A stretch of DNA of 7,470 nt from Methanosarcina sp. (GCA_024280975.1 JAMXLQ010000304.1:1-7470), one strand, 5' to 3'; positions 1 to 5,062 are shown, counted from the first letter of the stretch. Program-made: numbers and translations. Notes: generated by a model not told the origin, from the sequence alone.

Positions 1-150
1 GATTATGTAGTTGATGAATAAATCGTTCACAGATAGGGAAATAAGTGTTTCTCCTTGCCTGTAAGTATAATGAACAGAAAAAATAAAGACAAGAAACTGA
101 TATATCTCCGCAAAGTAATTAACAAAAAATTAGACATAAATGAATAAGTA

Positions 151-158
151 AAATATAA
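151..158 (+). promoter_or_regulatory. Possible TATA box for the toxin-antitoxin pair
   Basis: The bases AAATATAA, preceded by an A-rich stretch that could serve as a BRE, lie 38 bases before the antitoxin GTG at 196. Archaeal transcription starts about 25 bases past the TATA box, which would place it near 180-185 and give a very short leader. This fits the lack of a clear ribosome binding site before the GTG. The flanks are AT-rich, so other boxes (for example GATATATC near 109) remain possible. Confidence 0.3.
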
Positions 159-195
159 GTGAATCCGAATCTGGATAAATATAGGCTGTGGCTTT

Positions 196-405
196 GTGAA
201 CGGAAAGAATATCGAGAAAAGGTTGTTTGAAGAACTTAATTTTCTCAAAAAGCAACTTGGGGAAATTAAGGAGCACATGGTGGATATAGACAGACTGCTC
301 ACTGCGGAAGAAAAGGAACTGGTATTTAGGAGTTTTGAAAACGAGGCAAAAGGAAAACTCATACCTTTAAGCAAGCTTGAGGAAATGAGGCTTGAAAATG
401 TTTAA
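196..405 (+). CDS. RelB-like antitoxin of a type II toxin-antitoxin pair
   Basis: A 69-residue, highly charged protein starting at GTG. Residues 1-35 are rich in Leu, Lys and Glu (EKRLFEELNFLKKQL) and look like a long helix. The C-terminal half (KGKLIPLSKLEEMRLENV) resembles the tail by which small archaeal RelB-type antitoxins wrap their toxin. The family role is to neutralise the partner RNase and usually to repress its own promoter. No clear helix-turn-helix or ribbon-helix-helix is visible. Its last 8 bases overlap the start of the RelE-like gene, the usual antitoxin-first arrangement with coupled translation. No strong Shine-Dalgarno precedes the GTG, so initiation may be near-leaderless. 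The assignment rests mainly on size, charge and the neighbouring toxin. Confidence 0.72.
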   Translation: MNGKNIEKRLFEELNFLKKQLGEIKEHMVDIDRLLTAEEKELVFRSFENEAKGKLIPLSKLEEMRLENV

Positions 406-655
406 AGTCCTTCTTGATATTCCTGCATACACTTTTCTGGCAGAGGCAGACGAAACAACCCGTTCCCGAGTAAGGGAAACACTTGAGGAGCTTGCCCTTG
501 ATCCCGTGCCCAGGGGAGCAAACAGGATAATTGAGAGCCAGGAGAAAATTTTCAGACTGCGCTCCAGGCATCTAAGACTGCTTTATAGAGTTAATTATGA
601 AAACTTAACCCTTGTCGTCATAATAATCGAGCCCTTAGCCCGAATGTATTATTGA
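398..655 (+). CDS. RelE/ParE-family toxin (probable mRNA interferase)
   Basis: An 85-residue protein beginning MFKVLLDIPAYTFL, with the family order of two N-terminal helices (residues 10-33, ADETTRSRVRETLEELA) and a beta-sheet core (FRLRSRHLRLLYRVNY, then LTLVVIIIEPLARMYY). The 'YRV' strand and the final Arg/Tyr-rich tail (RMYY) match RelE toxins, in which basic residues and a C-terminal Tyr cut ribosome-bound mRNA. I chose ATG at 398 because GAGG at 387-390 is well spaced before it. An in-frame TTG at 392 adds only two residues. The gene overlaps the antitoxin by 8 bases. Length is normal for RelE (80-95 residues) and no damage is visible. RelE-type RNase versus ParE-type gyrase poison cannot be decided from sequence alone. 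Confidence 0.82.
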   Translation: MFKVLLDIPAYTFLAEADETTRSRVRETLEELALDPVPRGANRIIESQEKIFRLRSRHLRLLYRVNYENLTLVVIIIEPLARMYY

Positions 656-656
656 A

Positions 657-806
657 TTAAAGTAGATTTTTACTAAAAGAGACTTTTACTAACGACAAGG
701 CGTCGCTGGCGATTTCCAAATCTGGACTTTCTATTTTTATGTTTTTACGAATTGACTTTAGCAGGGCATCTTTACTCCGGTCGATGATCAAGGCTATAAT
801 ATTCAT
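657..806 (-). CDS. Small ORF of unknown function, possibly a gene remnant
   Basis: A 49-codon frame from ATG at 806 to TAA at 657-659 reads MNIIALIIDRSKDALLKSIR and continues to VKVSFSKNLL. The mix of hydrophobic and charged residues, and codons such as GCC, ATC, GAC and CTG, look more coding-like than the AT-rich surroundings. The frame stays open for nine codons before the ATG to a TGA. No ribosome binding site stands out. I recognise no family. It converges on the toxin gene. The opposite strand is also open over much of this stretch, so it could be a chance ORF or the tail of a decayed gene. Confidence 0.22.
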   Translation of the reverse strand: MNIIALIIDRSKDALLKSIRKNIKIESPDLEIASDALSLVKVSFSKNLL

Positions 807-853
807 GCCTTCTAAATCAGTAAAACCTGGTCAAAGGATAATTGAAGATCTCT

Positions 854-1001
854 GATCCCACAAACCGGGAGTGGGGCCCGGAGTATATCCTGTCCTTTAG
901 AGTGGGGTGGCCGCAAGCAATTTGATTTTGTCTATTACTACTTGATTTCTTTGGAATCACGCTATGAAGCCGCTTACTGGGGAAAAAAATTATATCTTTA
1001 A
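854..1001 (+). pseudogene. Possible frameshifted 3' fragment of an unknown gene
   Basis: Two adjacent plus-strand frames give peptides that look coding. The first reads DPTNREWGPEYILSFRVG from 854. The second, from about 906, reads GRKQFDFVYYYLISLESRY and ends EAAYWGKKLYL before TAA at 999-1001. One frameshift near 905-912 would join them. Upstream the frame is closed by a stop, so no start is visible. I do not recognise the protein. A minus-strand ORF covers 817-1020 but its product is poorer, with many Lys, Arg and Ser. The proposal rests only on how the peptides look. Confidence 0.2.
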
Positions 1002-1057
1002 AATTTTTTGTAAGACCCACACCGGGAATCTTCTTATACTATTAAAGTAAAGGAGGA

Positions 1058-1089
1058 AAGGCGTTATGTTATATCAAACATAACGCCTT
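1058..1089. promoter_or_regulatory. ModE-type molybdate operator (13-bp perfect palindrome)
   Basis: AAGGCGTTATGTT at 1058-1070 is repeated exactly in reverse complement at 1077-1089, around the 6-base centre ATATCA. The core at 1062-1085 is CGTTATGT, 8 bases, then ACATAACG. This is the same half-sites and spacing as the ModE box of the E. coli modABC promoter (CGTTATAT-N8-ACATAACG, recalled from the literature). ModE binds molybdate through its C-terminal domains and then represses molybdate uptake. The site lies 160 bases before modA, which supports the reading strongly. It could also fold as an RNA hairpin if transcribed, but no T-tract follows, so it is a poor terminator. Confidence 0.8.
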
Positions 1090-1110
1090 GTTCGTAACAC
1101 AATTTACAAC

Positions 1111-1143
1111 ATAAATATTACTATTGTCAGAGCATATAAATAT
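1111..1143 (+). promoter_or_regulatory. Candidate TATA boxes of the modAB unit
   Basis: ATAAATATTA at 1111-1120 and ATATAAATAT at 1134-1143 both resemble archaeal TATA boxes. They lie just downstream of the ModE-type palindrome and would give transcript starts near 1140 or 1165, ahead of modA at 1249. A third candidate (TTATACTATTAAA, 1034-1046) would place the start inside the palindrome, the classic position for repression. The sequence does not decide between them. Confidence 0.4.
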
Positions 1144-1248
1144 AGAAAAAATGAAAAAGTAATTTTTACTGCCAAAGGCACATTGTTGTCGATTATGAGT
1201 TCAACTACGTAATAATTATAACAAAAAATAATTTTTGCAGGTGAAATT

Positions 1249-2082
1249 ATGAAAAAAGAACTGATAGTACTGTTAGTATTATTAGGTGTATTCCTTGCAA
1301 TAGGATGTACTGATAATGGAAACGAAGCTACAAATAACAAGAGTACTCCGGTCCCATCAGAAACACCGGTTTCTGGGCAGAAGCCTGAAACGATTACAGT
1401 ATCTGCAGCTTCCAGCCTTACTGGGGCTTTTACAGATATGGAATCCAAGTTTGAAACTGAAAATCCTAACATAGATGTGAATTTCAACTTTGGAAGTTCA
1501 GGTAACCTGCGTAAGCAGATTGAGGGAGGAGCTCCTGCGGATGTTTTTGCTTCAGCTGACCAGAAAAACATGGACACCCTTGCCAATGAGACCCTTATCG
1601 ACAACAGTTCAAGAGAGAATTTTGTCAAGAATTCACTTGTACTTATTGTCCCTGCAAATAGCACTCTTAATATCACTGGCGTGAAAGATCTTACTAACCC
1701 TGAAGTTAAGAAAATAAGCATTGGAAATCCAGATACAGTCCCTGTCGGAAATTATACACGTACCGCAATGACTGAAGCGGGTTTGTGGAGTCAGCTCGAA
1801 AATAAGGCGGTACTTGCTGAAGACGTCAAACAGGCACTCACATACGTGGAAAGAGGAGAAGTAGACGCAGGTTTTGTATACATGAGTGACGCAATGACTG
1901 CAGAACCAGGAACTATGAAAATTGTTACAAATGTGTCTGTCAGTACTCCTGTAAAATACCCGATAGCCATAGTTTCTTCTTCAGAACATAAAAAAGACGC
2001 ACAGGAATTCATTGATTACGTGACAGGAAAAGAAGGGCAGGAAACGCTGGAAAAATACGGATTCACAGCATTGTCAAAATAA
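1249..2082 (+). CDS. modA: Molybdate/tungstate ABC transporter substrate-binding lipoprotein ModA
   Basis: A 277-residue extracellular protein that captures molybdate or tungstate and delivers it to the ModB channel. Residues 1-20 form a signal peptide with a lipobox (LAIGC), so Cys20 is the probable lipid anchor. A Thr/Ser/Asn-rich linker follows to about residue 48. The mature domain shows ModA hallmarks in order: SAASSLTGAF (52-61), FGSSGN (81-86), GGAPADVFASA (93-103), DTVPVGNYT (162-170) and VYMSDA (210-215), which carry the oxyanion-binding Ser, backbone and Tyr contacts of the family. AGGTGA at 1239-1244 precedes the ATG. It resembles classical ModA more than the archaeal WtpA branch, though the bound ion cannot be told from sequence. 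It lies 11 bases before modB and downstream of a ModE-type operator, so repression when molybdate is plentiful is likely. Confidence 0.92.
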   Translation: MKKELIVLLVLLGVFLAIGCTDNGNEATNNKSTPVPSETPVSGQKPETITVSAASSLTGAFTDMESKFETENPNIDVNFNFGSSGNLRKQIEGGAPADVFASADQKNMDTLANETLIDNSSRENFVKNSLVLIVPANSTLNITGVKDLTNPEVKKISIGNPDTVPVGNYTRTAMTEAGLWSQLENKAVLAEDVKQALTYVERGEVDAGFVYMSDAMTAEPGTMKIVTNVSVSTPVKYPIAIVSSSEHKKDAQEFIDYVTGKEGQETLEKYGFTALSK

Positions 2083-2093
2083 CGGAATAAAAT

Positions 2094-2777
2094 ATGACTC
2101 CAATGCTTGACCAGATATGGTTTCCTATATCTATTACATTCCGGATAGCTGCCATCTCTTCCTTCCTCGTATTATTCAGCGGGGTATTCCTGGCTTATAT
2201 ATTTGCAAGGCGTGATTTCCGGGGAAAAGAGCTCTCAGAGCTGTTAATAACACTTCCTCTGATACTTCCACCTACGGTAATCGGTTATTTTCTGGTAATC
2301 ATAGTAGGTAAAAACGGATTCATTGGACAATTAATCTACAGCATTACGGGCACTGGAATCTTGTTTACCTGGCAAGCTGGAGTTATTGCGGCCTATACGG
2401 TTTCTCTCCCTCTTATGGTAAGAACCGCTCAAGCCGCCATTGAATCCGTGGATAAAGAGCTTGAATATGCAGCTTACATTCTTGGAAGAAGCGAAATTGA
2501 AACTGCTCTTCTGATAACCTTGCCCCTTGCAAAAAGGGGCATTCTGGCAGGCCTGGTGCTCAGTTTTGCACGAGCTGTCGGAGAATTTGGCGCCACTCTT
2601 ATGCTTGCAGGAAATATCCCAGGAAAAACGAACACAATGTCGATTTCGATATACAGCGCTTTTCAATCAGGAAACGACGAACTTGCCAATTTACTAGTTT
2701 TAGTTCTTACTCTTATGTCTCTCTTGTCTATTGCTCTTACTGGAAAAATTGCTAGCAGAGGGAAGCTAGGGGTATAA
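2094..2777 (+). CDS. modB: Molybdate ABC transporter permease ModB
   Basis: A 227-residue membrane protein, the usual ModB length, with hydrophobic segments at about residues 16-36, 50-71, 88-108, 141-157 and 198-216. It forms the channel through which ModA hands over molybdate. The cytoplasmic EAA loop that contacts the ATPase is intact (EYAAYILGRSEIETALLI, then TLPLAKRGI, residues 124-150). It is followed by the ModB/CysT signature FARAVGEFGATLMLAGNIPG (158-177). The gene starts 11 bases after modA with only a weak GGAA before its ATG, so translation is probably coupled to modA. The EAA loop implies that a ModC ATPase is needed, but none follows. It must be encoded elsewhere, be borrowed from another transporter, or be lost. 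Confidence 0.92.
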   Translation: MTPMLDQIWFPISITFRIAAISSFLVLFSGVFLAYIFARRDFRGKELSELLITLPLILPPTVIGYFLVIIVGKNGFIGQLIYSITGTGILFTWQAGVIAAYTVSLPLMVRTAQAAIESVDKELEYAAYILGRSEIETALLITLPLAKRGILAGLVLSFARAVGEFGATLMLAGNIPGKTNTMSISIYSAFQSGNDELANLLVLVLTLMSLLSIALTGKIASRGKLGV

Positions 2778-2778
2778 G

Positions 2779-3252
2779 CTGAAGGTAGAGTATAACAAAA
2801 ATCTTGAGACTGTGTCAGGGAATTTCCCAAAGCGGTCACAAATATGCTGAGCCTGCAAAGCAACGCAGGCTTTGAACGCTTCATATAGGACGAATCCATG
2901 CAAGAGAACGAAAACCTTGGAATCTTTACTGGATTCTCCGCCAGAAAGATCCCAAACAATCGGTTTTGATCGGAAGTGGAGGATTTCTTGCCCACAAAAA
3001 CGGGACTCTTGAAATAGAGTACTCTTTACTTCCCGGCTATTACGGTAAGATATATACAACCGAAGCTGTTCAATCAATGGCACAATAGGTTCTTCCAGCC
3101 TTAAAAGAAACAGCATTATAGCTTATAGATATCCTTATCTGAAAGCCTCAATCCAAGTTTCGGAAAATAATAGCTTCCTTTTAAAAGGAAAAGGTTCGGA
3201 AGAAGGAACAATAACTTATGAATTTTTAAATGGAAATAAAAGCTCTATTCCA
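2779..3252 (+). pseudogene. Decayed GNAT-family N-acetyltransferase
   Basis: Pieces of one acetyltransferase can be followed through shifting frames. LKVEYNKNLETVSGN (from 2779) is followed by FPKAVTNMLSLQSNAGFERF and DESMQENENLGIFTGF (frame of 2823). Next come KDPKQSVLIGSGGFLAHK and LEIEYSLLPGYYGKIYTTEA (frame of 2975), then IAYRYPYLKASIQVSENN and FLLKGKGSEEGTITYEFL (frame of 3121). The central pieces match the GNAT core, in which 'GYSLLPEYWGKGYATEA' is typical and forms the acetyl-CoA loop; here GKGY has become GKIY. KASIQVSENNSF corresponds to the usual 'NxxSxrvLEKnGF'. At least three frameshifts and three in-frame TAG stops rule out an intact product. It occupies the place where modC would be expected. 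The first piece is the least certain. Confidence 0.8.
2850..2871 (+). terminator. Small GC-rich hairpin downstream of modB
   Basis: AGCCTGC (2850-2856) and GCAGGCT (2865-2871) can pair around the 8-base loop AAAGCAAC, starting 73 bases after the modB stop. Only three T residues follow, and the hairpin lies within the acetyltransferase pseudogene. It may be a transcript-end structure for modAB or simply leftover coding sequence. Confidence 0.22.
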
Positions 3253-3368
3253 GCTCCAAAGAGGTCAAATAGAAGAGGTTTTTATAGAAAAAATTTGAGT
3301 ACTTCGATAAATTCCCATAAATCCGCAGTATGTACACATTTTTATACATTTGGGCATATATTATTTAG

Positions 3369-3445
3369 AAGGGCATCTGTGAACTCTTATTTTAAACACC
3401 CCCTTCTTCTATCTCCGTTTTTCCTCTCTAAAAACAGATGCCCTT
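3369..3445. repeat. 12-bp inverted repeat with 53-bp spacer
   Basis: AAGGGCATCTGT at 3369-3380 recurs as its exact reverse complement ACAGATGCCCTT at 3434-3445. The spacer is pyrimidine-rich and does not fold obviously. It could be the ends of a very small non-autonomous element, a long-range hairpin in an RNA, or a chance pair. No target duplication is clear. Confidence 0.45.
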
Positions 3446-3634
3446 ATTATTCTGAAAAATCCCTGAGTTTTTCCAAAAAATTATGGCTATGAAAACTTTT
3501 TCTTTCGTCTCTTTTTCCCTTCTCTACTTTTCTTCAATTCAATTATTTCTCAATTGCTTGGAAAGGCTTTAAGATTGATTAAAAGATATGTAATAAACGA
3601 ACAGTACTAAAATCAAAATTTCCTTACGAAAAAA

Positions 3635-3643
3635 GGAGATGAT
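3635..3643 (+). promoter_or_regulatory. Ribosome binding site that sets the CMD-like start
   Basis: GGAGATGAT, a near-perfect complement to the archaeal 16S rRNA tail, ends just before ATA and the in-frame CTG at 3647. The GTG at 3674 lies over 30 bases further on and has no such motif. This points to initiation at CTG 3647 (or ATA 3644) rather than at the first conventional start codon. Confidence 0.6.
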
Positions 3644-3646
3644 ATA

Positions 3647-3946
3647 CTGACAGAAAACCCATTACAGGTTATTGTGAATCAGGACCCTGAGTTATTTACC
3701 CTGCTTGAAAGTACACGTGACCTTGCTTTTGTGGAGGATGGGATTCCTCTTAAGTACAAGCTCTTGCTTGCAATGGCCCTTGATGCAGCTAATGGCTCGG
3801 TAGGCGGAGTAGAATTTCTTGCAGTTCAGGCGATGCAGGCAGGGGCAACAAAGGAAGAAATAATGCAGGCAATAAGGATAACTCAGTACATTTTTGGAGT
3901 TGGAAGCGTATACACAGCTTCAGAAGCCCTTAAGAACGTTTTGTAA
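3647..3946 (+). CDS. Carboxymuconolactone decarboxylase-like (AhpD-fold) protein, cysteine-free
   Basis: A protein of 99 residues if it starts at CTG 3647 (TENPLQVIVNQDPELF after the start), or 90 from GTG 3674. The strong ribosome site at 3635 favours the CTG. The all-helical CMD-family pattern is clear: PLKYKLLLAMALDAANGS, then a helix ending AVQAMQAGATKEEIMQAI, where 'A...GAT.eEi.eai' is the family signature, then a C-terminal helix (YIFGVGSVYTASEALKNVL). AhpD-type members carry a CxxC pair before the GAT motif. Here that stretch reads GSVGGVEFLAVQ and the protein has no cysteine, so peroxidase activity is unlikely. The family includes decarboxylases, small-molecule hydrolases and proteins of unknown role; the substrate cannot be inferred. 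It converges on the DUF1330 gene and may be part of the adjoining redox group. Confidence 0.82.
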   Translation: MTENPLQVIVNQDPELFTLLESTRDLAFVEDGIPLKYKLLLAMALDAANGSVGGVEFLAVQAMQAGATKEEIMQAIRITQYIFGVGSVYTASEALKNVL

Positions 3947-3968
3947 AACCTTAAAATTATAGTGTATA

Positions 3969-4000
3969 ATTTTGCCTTTTACTTTTTTGTTCTCTTTTTA
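3969..4000 (+). terminator. Poly-T terminator of the CMD-like gene
   Basis: Four T-runs in succession (ATTTTGCC, TTTTAC, TTTTTTG, TTTTTA) begin 22 bases after the stop codon. Archaeal RNA polymerase ends transcripts at such U-rich runs without needing a hairpin. The position between two convergent genes supports the role. Confidence 0.5.
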
Positions 4001-4026
4001 TCCTCTTATTTGTACAGTAATTTTCT

Positions 4027-4098
4027 GGCTATAAAAAATTATTTCAACTGCTGAAATTATCAGGCTATAAAACAATTGTCTAATTGCTGAATTACTCA
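4027..4098. repeat. Imperfect tandem direct repeat, period 36
   Basis: GGCTATAAAA at 4027-4036 recurs exactly at 4063-4072. Each copy continues with a related tail: ATTATTTCAACTGCTGAA against AATTGTCTAATTGCTGAA, with small gaps. The second copy runs into the stop codon of the DUF1330 gene. It looks like an old local duplication; a function in ending the two convergent transcripts is possible but not shown. Confidence 0.5.
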
Positions 4099-4389
4099 GC
4101 TGGTACACCCATTGACTATTATTGACTCTGTAACCGTAGAATTCTCCCTGGAAAGTGCGATTTTCAGGTATTCGGGAGAATCAAAGCAATTCATTAACTG
4201 CTCCATAGTCTCAAATTCGATCAGGATTATTCTCTCAGGATTCCAGTTTCCGAACATGGGAACTACTTTACCTCCTCTGACCAGATACCTGCCTCCGTAC
4301 TTTTTTATGATTCCCGGGACTTCCTCCACATATCTGCTATAGAGTTCATGGTTCAGGATTGTAATTTGAATTATCATATAAACAGACAT
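4096..4389 (-). CDS. DUF1330-family protein
   Basis: A 97-residue protein, the normal length for DUF1330 (a dimeric alpha-beta barrel of the ferredoxin-like fold). The family pattern is well kept: VYMIIQITILNHELYSRYVE, then PGIIKKYGGRYLVRGGKVV, the strand PERIILIEFETMEQLMNCF and the motif DSPEYLKIALSRENSTV. The catalytic role of the family is unknown; related folds include monooxygenases and stress-response proteins, so a small-molecule role in the cytoplasm is a guess. GGAAGGAG lies just before the ATG on the minus strand, making the start secure. It diverges from the TetR-like remnant and converges on the CMD-like gene. Its promoter must lie in 4390-4530 and may share the AT-rich stretch near 4500 with the divergent promoter. 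No damage is seen. Confidence 0.85.
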   Translation of the reverse strand: MSVYMIIQITILNHELYSRYVEEVPGIIKKYGGRYLVRGGKVVPMFGNWNPERIILIEFETMEQLMNCFDSPEYLKIALSRENSTVTESIIVNGCTS

Positions 4390-4502
4390 TGTTTCTCCTT
4401 CCTATGTTTATTACTAATTGCAAAAAATGCTATTTACAAAACTTGTTACAAAAAATTTTCTGAATTTGGAATAGCAAAGTTCTAAGTAAGAATAGGAAGG
4501 TA

Positions 4503-4511
4503 CATATAATT
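4503..4511 (+). promoter_or_regulatory. Possible TATA box before the TetR remnant
   Basis: CATATAATT lies 24 bases before the TTGACT half of the palindrome at 4535. A transcript starting about 25 bases past it would begin at the operator, so a bound repressor would block initiation. The reverse complement, AATTATATG, could serve the divergent DUF1330 gene. Confidence 0.35.
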
Positions 4512-4534
4512 AAAGGGTAGACTGAATTAAAGAG

Positions 4535-4550
4535 TTGACTGTTTAGTCAA
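4535..4550. promoter_or_regulatory. TetR-type operator palindrome, site 1
   Basis: TTGACT-GTTT-AGTCAA is a perfect 6+6 palindrome with a 4-base centre, a layout common for TetR-family operators. It sits 15 bases before the first ATG of the TetR-like remnant, the expected autoregulatory position. A related site with 12 of 16 matching bases lies upstream of the aldo/keto reductase. Confidence 0.6.
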
Positions 4551-4565
4551 TTATAGAGATATAGT

Positions 4566-4952
4566 ATGAAAAAACAAGTTATGGGAAAAGAAGTTGAAGC
4601 ACAGAGTACCTTTCAGGACAAATTGAGAAAAATCTGATCAAACTTAATCAATTGGGGTGTGGACAATCAGGAAGAATTCCTTTTTGTTGGTCAGTTTTGT
4701 TCATCCCCTTATATATCAAAATTTACACATGAAGAAGTTATGAAAGAGTTTGTCTTTCTCCATAAACTTGTAACTGAAGGGATAAAAACAGGAGAAATCC
4801 AGGAATTTTCTCCGGAGTTAACCATTTCAATGTTTTATCAGGGCAGCAGAGCTGTGGTTAACCTAATCCTTAATTCAGACGTACCGAAAGACAAAGACGA
4901 ACTTATAGAAAACGGATTTCAAATTATTTGGAGAGGTCTGACTAAAAAATAA
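4566..4952 (+). pseudogene. TetR-family regulator remnant, DNA-binding domain lost
   Basis: One frame runs from ATG 4566 (MKKQVMGKEVEAQSTFQDKL) through a TGA at 4635-4637 into a 97-residue open stretch from GTG 4659. The latter reads EEFLFVGQFCSSPYISKF, then EFVFLHKLVTEGIKTGEI, then ISMFYQGSRAVVNLILN and ends FQIIWRGLTKK. This is the helical ligand-binding and dimer half of TetR regulators; 'G...GeI' followed by a 'l....g.....' helix is typical. The N-terminal helix-turn-helix of about 50 residues is absent, and the 176 bases up to the DUF1330 gene are too short and stop-ridden to hold it. UGA is a true stop in methanogens. A deletion seems to have joined operator site 1 to the C-terminal half. 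A translated C-terminal fragment from GTG 4659 cannot be excluded but could not bind DNA. Confidence 0.8.
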
Positions 4953-4967
4953 TTTTTTGTTCTATTT

Positions 4968-4983
4968 ATGAGTGATCAGTCAA
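4968..4983. promoter_or_regulatory. TetR-type operator, site 2, before the aldo/keto reductase
   Basis: ATGAGTGATCAGTCAA matches site 1 at 12 of 16 positions, and the right half AGTCAA is identical. The similarity goes on downstream: AGTCAATTATAGAGAT at site 1 and AGTCAATCATATAGAGAT here, differing by a 2-base insertion and one substitution. It lies 107 bases before the reductase ATG and partly overlaps TCTATTTATG (4961-4970), a possible TATA box. The same repressor probably served both promoters. Confidence 0.5.
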
Positions 4984-5048
4984 TCATATAGAGATTAATG
5001 AACCAGTTTATCTGAATAATAAACAATTGACCAAAAATTCGATAAGAA

Positions 5049-5062
5049 ACTCTATAAAAAGG
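5049..5062 (+). promoter_or_regulatory. Possible proximal TATA box of the aldo/keto reductase
   Basis: ACTCTATAAAAAGG contains a good TATA-like core, but a start about 25 bases beyond it falls within or after the ribosome site at 5079-5083. It is therefore a weaker candidate than the box near 4961-4970. Confidence 0.25.

Larger units (their letters stand above)
3253..3646. other. T/C-rich spacer without a supported gene
   Basis: One plus-strand frame stays open to 3492, continuing the last frame of the upstream pseudogene. Its product from 3295 is rich in Ser, Phe and Lys and looks non-coding. The spacer contains a 12-bp inverted repeat (3369-3445), a pyrimidine tract (about 3496-3536) and probably the promoter of the next gene within AT-rich DNA near 3575-3600. 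I see no RNA gene or further reading frame. Confidence 0.6.

Noticed and set aside
1..21. The first bases read DYVVDE then TAA, a possible 3' end of an upstream gene.
   Set aside because: Six codons are too few to support a gene, and no neighbouring sequence is available.
27..374. A 115-codon minus-strand frame opposite the antitoxin.
   Set aside because: Its product is Ser/Phe/Leu-rich low-complexity sequence, as expected from the antisense of a Lys/Glu-rich gene; the plus-strand pair is far better supported.
1058..1089. The palindrome as a Rho-independent terminator or riboswitch (Moco RNA).
   Set aside because: No T-tract follows, and the bases match the ModE operator in sequence and spacing; a Moco RNA would need a much larger fold.
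1104..1721. A 205-codon minus-strand frame opposite modA.
   Set aside because: It is antisense to well-conserved ModA motifs and has no family features of its own.
2779..2823. LKVEYNKNLETVSGN as the N-terminus of a lost modC.
   Set aside because: No Walker A or other ATPase sequence follows, and the next peptide joins naturally to the acetyltransferase.
2663..3116. Two overlapping minus-strand frames of about 110 codons opposite the end of modB and the GNAT remnant.
   Set aside because: They are antisense to a reconstructable acetyltransferase and give unnatural, Ser/Phe-rich products.
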